Positions 1 through 6,090 of a DNA stretch of 8,312 nt are shown one piece after another. This DNA comes from Scatosoma sp045656625 (lineage in GTDB: Bacteria; Bacillota; Clostridia; Christensenellales; Borkfalkiaceae). Both the position numbers and the translations under genes were made by a program. Within the stretch, counting starts at the first letter, position 1; each line of letters begins with the position of its first letter. Below the pieces are notes generated by a model that was not told the DNA's origin, searched no databases, and saw only the letters and a program-made list of their open reading frames with translations. The DNA lies in contig JAZORL010000103.1 of NCBI GenBank assembly GCA_045656625.1, positions 1 through 8,312 on the forward strand. The letters are read 5' to 3'.

Positions 1-90
1 GTAATAGCCGTGAACACGGACAAACAAGCAAGAATTTTTGATTATGCCGATTACGGTATAATCGCGGAGGTTGAATATGTTAAATTATAA
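1..90 (+). CDS. etfA: Electron transfer flavoprotein alpha subunit, C-terminal end only (partial)
   Basis: Reading frame 1 is open from the window edge to TAA at 88-90 and encodes 29 residues, including VNTDKQARIFDYADYGII. This closely follows the conserved end of ETF alpha (FixB/EtfA) FAD-binding domains, typically INKDPxAPIFxxADYGIVGD. In that family the alpha subunit binds FAD and, with EtfB, shuttles electrons between dehydrogenases and acceptors in the cytoplasm. The start and most of the gene lie outside the window, so the partner genes (etfB, a dehydrogenase) cannot be seen. The tail overlaps the next gene by 14 bases and contains its ribosome binding site, so the two are almost certainly cotranscribed. 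The short match limits certainty, but the motif is distinctive. Confidence 0.75.
   Translation, partial: VIAVNTDKQARIFDYADYGIIAEVEYVKL
66..70 (+). promoter_or_regulatory. Ribosome binding site fixing the isomerase start
   Basis: GGAGG lies 6 bases before ATG at 77. The upstream in-frame TTG at 71 touches the GGAGG and cannot be served by it, so ATG 77 is the start. The site lies inside the etfA tail, implying translational coupling. Confidence 0.8.
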
Positions 91-1477
91 ACTTAAAATT
101 GGATTGTTGCCTATTCGTAGATATATCAAAGAACCGCCAAAGCGTATCGGTATCTTTCAATCAGATTACGCTTTTGATAATAAAAATGCGTGTTTGAAGT
201 ATATTCGCGAAAATTATCAAGATGGCGAAACTGAATTTGTCGATATTGAATGGTTAAACGACGAAGGGCTTTTGTATCTTGACAGTGATTGCAATAAAGT
301 TGCAGAATATTTCAAGCAAGAAAAAATTGACGCGCTGTTTATTATCAATTGCAATTTCGGACAAGAAAATTGTGCAGGGCTTGTAGCAAAGCAACTTCGC
401 GTGCCTACGCTTTTGTGGGGACCGAGAGATAGAAACTTCTCGAATAATATCCGTTATACGGATACGCAATGCGGTTTGTTTGCAATGAGCAAGCAATTAA
501 AACGCAACAATGTAAAGTTCTCGTATATCGAAAACTGCGATATCGACGCGCCTCAATTCGATAAAGGCTTAAAGCAATTCTTTGGCGTGGCTTGTATGGT
601 AAAGAATTTCAAGGATATGAGGATTTTACAAGTCGGTACGCGTGTAAAGCCGTTCAAGTCGATTATGTATAACGAGCTTGAGCTTGCGGAAAAGTTCGGG
701 ATTGACATCGTTGCATTCAATCTTGCGGAAGCGTTAAACGATTTGAAAGAGATTTACGAAACCAAGCAAGAACAGCTTGAAAAGGATTTGGCAGAATTAA
801 AAGCTACCTTTGATTGCGGTAAACTTGACGACGAATATTTAAAGAAAATGCTTTGCATTGTACATTACTACGAAAATCTTGCAAAAGCAAACGATTGTAA
901 TATTATCAGTAGCGAGTGTTGGACTGGTATTACGCTCGGTTGGGGAGCAAATCCTTGCCTTGCAATGTGTTTGCTTGCAGATAAAGACGTATATGTTACA
1001 TGTGAGTGGGATATTCACATGACGATTACTAATGTGCTTTTGCTTTCCGCAACGCGTGGCAAAGAAAAGCCTATTCAAGGCGAATTTACTTGTCGTCATC
1101 CCGAAAATGACAACGCCGAACTTTTGTGGCATTGTGGTCCGTTCCCCTTAAAATATAAAGCAAAAGGCGAAAAACCTTGGCTTTACAACACGAAACCGAG
1201 TTTTAGATTGGAGGACGGCGAATATACAATTGCGCGTTTCCAAGCGGAAAACGGAAAGTATTATTTATTTGCAGAAAAGTTTAATACTTGTGAAGGTCCG
1301 AAAACGTTTGGTACGTATATGTGGGCCGAATTCAAAGATTTGCCTAAACTTGAGAAGAAACTTGTTGAAGGGCCGTATATTCATCATATGAGCGAAGTTC
1401 CTGGTGATTATACTGAATATTTAAAAGAATTTGCAAAATATATCGACGAAGTACAGTTCGATAATGCAGAAATGTAA
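77..1477 (+). CDS. L-fucose/L-arabinose isomerase-family sugar isomerase
   Basis: The 466-residue protein belongs to the FucI/AraA-like isomerases (COG2407-type), metal-dependent cytoplasmic enzymes that interconvert an aldose and a ketose. The family landmarks are in the C-terminal half: SECWTG (about 279-284), NPCLAM, then CEWD (309-312), whose Glu310 and Asp312 fit the acidic metal-site region, and LLWHCGPFP (about 349-357), whose His352 fits the metal-binding His. A final GPYIHHM (about 433-439) also matches family ends. It is clearly shorter than true L-fucose isomerase (about 590 aa), so L-fucose should not be assumed as substrate. There is no signal peptide. It overlaps the etfA tail and lies 11 bases before the aldolase, so it probably catalyses the first step of a sugar route completed by the following kinase and aldolase. 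Confidence 0.85.
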   Translation: MLNYKLKIGLLPIRRYIKEPPKRIGIFQSDYAFDNKNACLKYIRENYQDGETEFVDIEWLNDEGLLYLDSDCNKVAEYFKQEKIDALFIINCNFGQENCAGLVAKQLRVPTLLWGPRDRNFSNNIRYTDTQCGLFAMSKQLKRNNVKFSYIENCDIDAPQFDKGLKQFFGVACMVKNFKDMRILQVGTRVKPFKSIMYNELELAEKFGIDIVAFNLAEALNDLKEIYETKQEQLEKDLAELKATFDCGKLDDEYLKKMLCIVHYYENLAKANDCNIISSECWTGITLGWGANPCLAMCLLADKDVYVTCEWDIHMTITNVLLLSATRGKEKPIQGEFTCRHPENDNAELLWHCGPFPLKYKAKGEKPWLYNTKPSFRLEDGEYTIARFQAENGKYYLFAEKFNTCEGPKTFGTYMWAEFKDLPKLEKKLVEGPYIHHMSEVPGDYTEYLKEFAKYIDEVQFDNAEM

Positions 1478-1481
1478 GGAG
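1476..1481 (+). promoter_or_regulatory. Ribosome binding site of the aldolase gene
   Basis: AAGGAG begins inside the stop codon of the isomerase gene and ends 7 bases before ATG 1489, a near-ideal spacing consistent with coupled translation. Confidence 0.8.
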
Positions 1482-1488
1482 TAAAGCA

Positions 1489-2325
1489 ATGTTAGTTGAA
1501 TTAAAAAAGATTTTAAATATGGCAGAAGAAGGCGGATATTGTATTCCCGCATTCAACGTGTATAACTTGGAAACGGCGAAAGGTGTTATCAATGCGGCCG
1601 AGAAATTGCGTTCGCCTGTTATTTTACAGTTTTATAGCCGTTTAGTAACAAGTAAGGTGGCTGAAGACGTTGCGCCTATCGTGCTTGATATGGCGAACAA
1701 AGCAACGGTTCCCGTATGTTTCCATCTGGACCACGGCGCAGGTGAATGCGAAGTGGTGCGCTCTTTGAGAATGGGTATGACGGGCATTATGATTGATGTA
1801 TCCACAGAAGAATTGGAAGGAAACATTGAAAAAACGAAAAATATCGTTAAACTTTGTAATTACGTGGGTGTTGGTGTGGAAGGCGAGCTTGGACACGTCG
1901 GCAAAGCTGCGGATGGGGACGAAGGTGTGATTACGGAATATACTCGCCCAGATGAAGCAAAAAAATATGTGGAAGAAACTGGTGTATGTGCTCTTGCGAT
2001 TATGGTAGGGACAGCGCACGGTAAATATAAGAAAGCGCCTGTTTTGGATATTGAACGAATCAAAGAAATTAAGAAAGCCACGAATGCTGCACTTGTCTTG
2101 CACGGTGGAAGCGGTGTCCCTGATGAACAAATTCAAGCGGCAATTAGAGCAGGTATCCGTAAGATGAATTTTAGTACGGATTTGTGTTATTCGTTCCTTG
2201 ACGCTTGTCGTGAAAGAGATAAGAGTATTGTCGGGATTGACTTGTTTATGACTGAGCCTATTCAACGCGTGCAAGATTTTGCGGAAATGAAAATTCAAGT
2301 TCTTGGAGCTAATAATAGAGTATGA
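1489..2325 (+). CDS. Class II (zinc-dependent) fructose-bisphosphate/tagatose-bisphosphate-type aldolase
   Basis: The 278 residues are full length for the FbaA/GatY/KbaY family of (beta/alpha)8 aldolases, which reversibly cleave a ketose phosphate into dihydroxyacetone phosphate and an aldehyde using zinc. Visible motifs are IPAFNVYN (19-26), FHLDHGAG (78-85) with catalytic Asp81 and zinc ligand His82, VEGELGHVGK (130-139), GTAHGKYK (174-181) with zinc ligand His177, and VLHGGSGVPDEQI (203-215) with zinc ligand His205. These positions agree closely with those of GatY-type enzymes, so the protein should be active. A glycolytic housekeeping role is possible. The placement between an isomerase and a PfkB kinase argues instead for a dedicated catabolic aldolase acting on the kinase product. 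It resembles IolJ-type aldolases equally well, and sequence motifs do not settle the substrate. Confidence 0.9.
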   Translation: MLVELKKILNMAEEGGYCIPAFNVYNLETAKGVINAAEKLRSPVILQFYSRLVTSKVAEDVAPIVLDMANKATVPVCFHLDHGAGECEVVRSLRMGMTGIMIDVSTEELEGNIEKTKNIVKLCNYVGVGVEGELGHVGKAADGDEGVITEYTRPDEAKKYVEETGVCALAIMVGTAHGKYKKAPVLDIERIKEIKKATNAALVLHGGSGVPDEQIQAAIRAGIRKMNFSTDLCYSFLDACRERDKSIVGIDLFMTEPIQRVQDFAEMKIQVLGANNRV

Positions 2326-3224
2326 AAAAAGTAGTAGGGCTTGGCGCTTGCGTTTTAGATACGCTTATCAATTGTGATAAATATCCGACGGAAGATACCA
2401 AACAAAAAGCGGAAAGTATTTTTCTTTCGGGGGGTGGACCTGTTGGCAATGCTCTTGTAGTGATGAGTAAGCTTGGCGTTAAAGCAGAGGTGATTGGTGC
2501 GTTTGCGGATGATAATGCCGGTATGTATCTTTTAGAGGATTTTCAAAGATATAAGGTTGGTATTCAGCATACTATTCGTATTCCAAATACTTCTTCCTTT
2601 ACATCGTATATTGTTCTTGCGGAAAATACACAAACGAGAACGTGTGTATTTGATAGAGGCACGGTGCCAGATAATCCTGATAACGTATGCCTTTATGCGC
2701 TAGACGGGGCGACTGTATTGCATTTGGATGGAAACTATCTGGAATCTGCTATTGCGGCTGCAAAATATGCGAAAGAAAAAGGCGTCAAGGTAAGCCTTGA
2801 TGCTGGTGGATTATATCAAGGCATTGAAAGATTATTACCGTATGTGGATATTTTAATTCCATCGGCTGAATTTGCAAAAGGAATAACAGGTAAGGATACT
2901 GTTCCCGAGGCAATGGTTATTCTTGCAGAAAAATATCATCCTGAAATCCTTGTGGTGACGGATGGGAGTAATGGTGGTTATTATTGGTCTAATGATACAG
3001 CGGTTCATTATGACAGCGTAAAAGTGAATGCAGTGGATACTAACGGGGCAGGCGACACTTTTCACGGTGCCTTTGTGGTTGCCTATTGCAATGACAAGAC
3101 AATAGAAGAATGTTGTAATTTTGCAAGTGCTGTGGCGGCGTATAAATGTATGCATAAAGGCGCAAGAACCTATCCGCTGTCGATGAAACAAATTATGGAT
3201 TTTATTTCGAGTGACAATAGATAA
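2322..3224 (+). CDS. PfkB/ribokinase-family sugar kinase
   Basis: This 300-residue protein has the usual length and both signatures of the PfkB family, which transfer phosphate from ATP to a sugar hydroxyl. The N-terminal strand VVGLGACVLD leads to the glycine motif SGGGPVGNA (36-44). The C-terminal motif DTNGAGDTFHGAF (239-251) carries the anion hole and catalytic base Asp245. An ATP-site stretch, VVTDGSNGGYYW, lies at 211-222. The ATG overlaps the aldolase stop as ATGA with only a weak AGAG just before it, so expression probably depends on coupling to the aldolase. The likely role is phosphorylating the ketose made by the isomerase so that the aldolase can split it. Which hydroxyl (1- or 6-) and which sugar are unknown. 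The operon apparently ends here; the next gene is convergent. Confidence 0.9.
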   Translation: MKKVVGLGACVLDTLINCDKYPTEDTKQKAESIFLSGGGPVGNALVVMSKLGVKAEVIGAFADDNAGMYLLEDFQRYKVGIQHTIRIPNTSSFTSYIVLAENTQTRTCVFDRGTVPDNPDNVCLYALDGATVLHLDGNYLESAIAAAKYAKEKGVKVSLDAGGLYQGIERLLPYVDILIPSAEFAKGITGKDTVPEAMVILAEKYHPEILVVTDGSNGGYYWSNDTAVHYDSVKVNAVDTNGAGDTFHGAFVVAYCNDKTIEECCNFASAVAAYKCMHKGARTYPLSMKQIMDFISSDNR

Positions 3225-3243
3225 AACAAATGATAAAAAATCA

Positions 3244-3273
3244 TTGACATTATAATGTAAGACTTACTATAAA
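3244..3273 (+). promoter_or_regulatory. Possible sigma-A-type promoter in the convergent junction
   Basis: TTGACA (3244-3249), an 18-base spacer and TATAAA (3268-3273) match the vegetative consensus well. The predicted start, near 3280, falls at the foot of the hairpin at 3278-3315. No + strand gene follows for almost 3 kb, so it may be a chance match in A/T-rich DNA, a leftover of a lost gene, or the source of a short or antisense RNA. Confidence 0.35.
3247..3258. repeat. 12-bp perfect palindrome, possible operator
   Basis: ACATTATAATGT is self-complementary. It overlaps the possible -35 box and is followed by a second small dyad, GTAAG-A-CTTAC (3257-3267). Stacked palindromes like these could be a repressor site, but short A/T palindromes also arise by chance. 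Confidence 0.3.
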
Positions 3274-3277
3274 AGCT

Positions 3278-3315
3278 ACTATACGCCTCAGCTAATTTTG
3301 GCTGAGGCGTATAGT
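3278..3315. terminator. Strong 15-bp hairpin, likely transcription stop shared by convergent genes
   Basis: ACTATACGCCTCAGC (3278-3292) pairs perfectly with 3301-3315 across an 8-base loop (TAATTTTG). It is GC-richer than its surroundings and sits between the end of the kinase gene and the end of the opposing AraC remnant. On the - strand it is followed after three bases by TTTTAT, a modest U-tract. On the + strand no U-run follows, so termination there would be weaker or Rho-assisted. Confidence 0.6.
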
Positions 3316-3330
3316 CTATAAAAGTGATAT

Positions 3331-3639
3331 TTATAAGGTCGAGACAGGTATTCTTGCACGTTTCAATTTTTTTGAGGGAAAAACACCCGTTCTTTTTTTA
3401 TATAATAACGAAAAATATTTCAGGTCGTTAAACCCCGATTGAAACGCGATATCTTCAATGGAATTATAACCCGTTTTTAAAAGTCCGATAGCATAATCCA
3501 TTCTTAAACTGTTCAAATAACGTAAAGGCGTTTCGTTTAATGCGAGTTTGGATAATTTTCGTAAATAAACGGTGCTGAAATTTGCGTGCTGGGCAATTTT
3601 TTTGTGTGGTAAAGCCGCATTGTTACGCGGAGATATTTT
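3331..3639 (-). pseudogene. Remnant of an AraC-family regulator (DNA-binding domain only)
   Basis: Downstream of the GH2 stop codon the same - strand frame stays open for 102 codons to a stop at 3331-3333. It encodes most of an AraC HTH domain. Residues about 11-35 (LPHKKIAQHANFSTVYLRKL onward) resemble the first helix-turn-helix, NSLRMDYAIGLLKTG (about 43-57) the linker helix, and SIEDIAFQSGFNDLKYFSLL (60-79) the second helix-turn-helix. There is no sensor domain. No ATG lies before the one inside the linker helix (RMDY), the first TTG is at 3516, and no ribosome binding site is convincing. It is therefore most likely a truncated gene whose 5' part was lost when the GH2 gene came to lie beside it. 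It is not a copy of the intact AraC at 6091, since the sequences differ throughout. Expression as a stand-alone domain or by stop readthrough from GH2 is possible but unsupported. Confidence 0.75.
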
Positions 3640-5973
3640 TTATTGCGTAATGATTTTTACGGACGCCGAAATTAACCCGTTTGCTTGGGCGTAAAGCGTT
3701 AAGTCGTTGTTTTTTTCGGTTATTTTAACTGCAACGGAAATTTTACCTTGGTACATTTTGCGCCAAGAATGAAAGATTGTTTCGTGGTCGGTGTTGTCCG
3801 AGCCGGTAGAGTAAACGAAACAACCGGCGCTGGTGAAGAAGGAAACTCTATCTATTTCGGCATCGTAAACTTCTTTGCCAAATTCGTCCACCACATAGCA
3901 AGTGAAAATTGCCGCGTCTTCACCGTTTGCTGAAACGTCAAAATTTTCTTGTCTTAATTGAAGTCGATAGGCATGGGCGGAAGTTTCGCGTTTATCCAAG
4001 CAAACGGGGGTGCCGTCTTCGTTGTAGCCAATCGCTTTAAGCTCGCCTTTTTCGTATGGAACAAGCCATTTTGCGCAATCAAATTTTTCAAGTTTTTGCT
4101 TGCCTAAACTTTTACCGTTTAAGAAAAGTTCGGCATAGGGCAAGTTGGTATAGACAACGATGTTGACGGGCATACCTTCCAACCCTTTAAAATTCCAATG
4201 CGGAAGAAGGTGAATCATAGGTTCTTTGGAAAAAAAGGATTGATTTTGATAAAAGGCATCTTTTTTTTGCAAATACAAATCAATCGCCCCGCTTGCGGAA
4301 CATAAGCGCGGCCAAGCCGCTTCGCCGCGGTGTTCAAAGGCGATCCATTGATAGCCGCCAAGCAACCAGTCTTTTTCGTAAATAAACTTACAGGTAAATT
4401 CACGGCTTCTGAAATCTTGGTTGATGTCGTGATCGTATGCGGTAATTCTACCATCGCGCGCGTTATCATGGAAATACCATCCGCGCGTAGTACCCGTTGC
4501 GCAACACTCGGACGAAAAAACGGCTTTATCGGGGAACTTTTCGTGGATTTTTTCATAAGATTGCCAACGGTAATTGATGCCTAAAACGTCGTTGAGTTCG
4601 TATACGGTAGCGGTATCAGGCAAATTTACAGCCGTCATAATAAGGCGCGTATCGTCAAGACTCCGTGCAAGCGCAGACATCGTTTCGCATATTCGCTTGC
4701 CTTCGTCGGTTGCGTGGTAATATTCTTCGTTTCCAAGAGACCAAAAGAATACGGACGGGCGATTTCTGTCCCGTTTGATCATTGTTTCCAGTTCTTGTAA
4801 GTGCTCGGGGGCAGACGAGAACCATCGGCATTCGTCCATAACGATAAAGCCGAGTTTATCCAGTTCGTCCATAACGGATTCGCTTTGCATATAATGGCTG
4901 GTGCGGTAGCCGTTCGCTCCCATTTGTTTGATCAGTTGAACTTTGTAACGGTGAATATTGTCAGGCACGGCTTTTCCAAACAATCCGCTGTCGGCGTGTG
5001 CGCACATACCGTAAATTTTATAGTGCTTGCCGTTTATGAAAAAGCCCTTGTTTGCATCCGCGAAAAACGTTCTAAAACCAAAGTGTGTTTTTTGCTCGTC
5101 GCAAACCTTGTCATCCACGGATAGCGCGGTAACTGCATAGTATAAAGTGGGCTCGTCGGGCGACCAAAGCGACGGATTTTCTATGGTGACATGAGTTTTT
5201 AACGTCGCCTTTTGCTTGCCGCCGATATTGCAAACAGCGTTTGAAACGGCTACCGTTTGTCCGCTTGCCGACTGTATTGAGATGGTGGCTTTTACTTGCT
5301 TTTCCGTCGAAAAATCGTTTCTCACGGTAATCTCGGCAAAAACTTCCCAAGTTGTATCCGTCTTTTTTACGGGTTTTAAGTACACCCCGTAGAGATCGAT
5401 GCTTACAAGGTCGGTTTTGATTAGTTTAACGTTGCGGTAAATGCCACCGCCGCTATACCACCAGCCTTCGTGAACGTCGCTGTTCACGTAAACGGCAAGG
5501 TGGTTTTTTTGCCCATACTTTACAAAATCGGTTATATCTACCTCAAAAGGGGTATAGCCCGTGAAATTGTGGTGCAGAACACATCCGTTCAAATAAACCA
5601 CGCTTTCGGTGGCAACACCTTCAAAATACAAGGTAATGCGTTTGTTTCGATCGTCTTCATTTAGTGTAAAATCCTTGATGTACCACGCCTTTCCATAGTC
5701 GAAAAACCCCAAAGCGCAGTTGTTTTTTTCGCTTACTTTTCCATGGATCACGAAATCGTGGGGCAAGTTCACCGTTTCCCATTTATCGCTGTTCATCAGC
5801 GCATCGTCGTACCAATCGTCGGGTACGGCACGGTAGGAGGGCGCGGCTGGGCCTATATGAAAACGCTGTGTTTTAGCGCTCAAATAAGCATAGGCTTTAT
5901 GGTGGGGTGTGGCCGATTTAATATCACCATTATGAAACAGCCAGTTTTTGTTGAAATTTATTACTTCGCGCAT
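3640..5973 (-). CDS. Glycoside hydrolase family 2 protein (beta-galactosidase-like)
   Basis: The 777-residue enzyme has the GH2 layout. An N-terminal sugar-binding jelly roll comes first (about 1-190, with NLPHDFVIHG at 69-78 and GWWYSGGGIYRNVKL at 170-184). An Ig-like sandwich follows (about 190-300), then a TIM barrel (about 300-590). The barrel includes YGMCAHADSG (321-330) and NGYRTSHY (354-361). The acid/base is Glu416 in SLGNEEYYH, the nucleophile Glu489 in FSSEC, and WIAFEHRGEAAWP lies at 543-555. C-terminal beta domains (DUF4982-like, then an Ig-like module) occupy about 590-777. GH2 enzymes are retaining exo-hydrolases of beta-galactosides, glucuronides, mannosides or related sugars; beta-galactosidase is the best guess. 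No signal peptide is present, so it would act in the cytoplasm on imported oligosaccharides. It is divergent from an AraC regulator that probably controls it. Confidence 0.88.
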   Translation of the reverse strand: MREVINFNKNWLFHNGDIKSATPHHKAYAYLSAKTQRFHIGPAAPSYRAVPDDWYDDALMNSDKWETVNLPHDFVIHGKVSEKNNCALGFFDYGKAWYIKDFTLNEDDRNKRITLYFEGVATESVVYLNGCVLHHNFTGYTPFEVDITDFVKYGQKNHLAVYVNSDVHEGWWYSGGGIYRNVKLIKTDLVSIDLYGVYLKPVKKTDTTWEVFAEITVRNDFSTEKQVKATISIQSASGQTVAVSNAVCNIGGKQKATLKTHVTIENPSLWSPDEPTLYYAVTALSVDDKVCDEQKTHFGFRTFFADANKGFFINGKHYKIYGMCAHADSGLFGKAVPDNIHRYKVQLIKQMGANGYRTSHYMQSESVMDELDKLGFIVMDECRWFSSAPEHLQELETMIKRDRNRPSVFFWSLGNEEYYHATDEGKRICETMSALARSLDDTRLIMTAVNLPDTATVYELNDVLGINYRWQSYEKIHEKFPDKAVFSSECCATGTTRGWYFHDNARDGRITAYDHDINQDFRSREFTCKFIYEKDWLLGGYQWIAFEHRGEAAWPRLCSASGAIDLYLQKKDAFYQNQSFFSKEPMIHLLPHWNFKGLEGMPVNIVVYTNLPYAELFLNGKSLGKQKLEKFDCAKWLVPYEKGELKAIGYNEDGTPVCLDKRETSAHAYRLQLRQENFDVSANGEDAAIFTCYVVDEFGKEVYDAEIDRVSFFTSAGCFVYSTGSDNTDHETIFHSWRKMYQGKISVAVKITEKNNDLTLYAQANGLISASVKIITQ

Positions 5974-5980
5974 AATTTTT

Positions 5981-5986
5981 CTCCTT
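5981..5986 (-). promoter_or_regulatory. Ribosome binding site of the GH2 gene
   Basis: On the - strand AAGGAG stands 7 bases before the ATG at 5973-5971, which confirms this start. Confidence 0.8.
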
Positions 5987-5990
5987 ATAT

Positions 5991-6074
5991 TTGACTTTAC
6001 GTCTATATTTTAACTGATTATCATTAAAAAAGTCAATAAAAATATTTGATAAATATGGACAAAATTGACTTTTT
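5991..6074. repeat. TTGACTTT boxes with an 11-bp perfect inverted repeat: likely AraC operator
   Basis: AAAAAGTCAAT (6027-6037) and its exact complement ATTGACTTTTT (6064-6074) are 26 bases apart. A third box, TTGACTTT, lies at 5991-5998 in the same orientation as the right arm. The left arm covers the -35 of the GH2 promoter, the right arm lies in the spacer of the araC promoter, and the third box lies next to the predicted GH2 transcription start. This placement suits a regulator acting on both divergent promoters; binding by the adjacent AraC protein is inferred. Confidence 0.55.
6007..6036 (-). promoter_or_regulatory. Promoter of the GH2 gene
   Basis: On the - strand TTGACT (6036-6031), an 18-base spacer and TAAAAT (6012-6007) lead to a predicted start near 6000, giving a leader of about 27 bases before the GH2 ATG. 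The -35 is part of the inverted repeat, as expected for a regulated promoter. Confidence 0.6.
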
Positions 6075-6084
6075 ATGGTATAAT
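6056..6084 (+). promoter_or_regulatory. Promoter of the araC gene, probably giving a leaderless mRNA
   Basis: TGGACA (6056-6061), a 17-base spacer and a perfect TATAAT (6079-6084) place the transcription start at about 6091, which is the A of the chosen ATG. The TTGACT at 6065-6070 is only 8 bases from the -10 and is better read as part of the operator repeat. Confidence 0.65.
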
Positions 6085-6090
6085 AGCATT

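Noticed and set aside
1642..2298. A 218-codon reading frame on the - strand inside the aldolase gene
   Set aside because: It lies wholly antisense to a well-conserved enzyme, its translation matches no recognisable family, and no ribosome binding site or promoter serves it.
77..3224. Naming the operon as an L-fucose, sulfoquinovose or inositol pathway
   Set aside because: The isomerase is much shorter than true L-fucose isomerase, the kinase and aldolase families occur in many pathways, and no diagnostic gene (transporter, sulfoquinovosidase, inositol dehydrogenase) is in the window.
3331..3516. A stand-alone 61-residue AraC-like protein starting at TTG 3516
   Set aside because: The homology to AraC proteins extends well upstream of this TTG, so it is an internal codon of a decayed gene, and no ribosome binding site precedes it.
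6065..6084. TTGACT at 6065 as the -35 of the araC promoter
   Set aside because: It is only 8 bases from the -10 box. TGGACA at 6056-6061 has the correct 17-base spacing.
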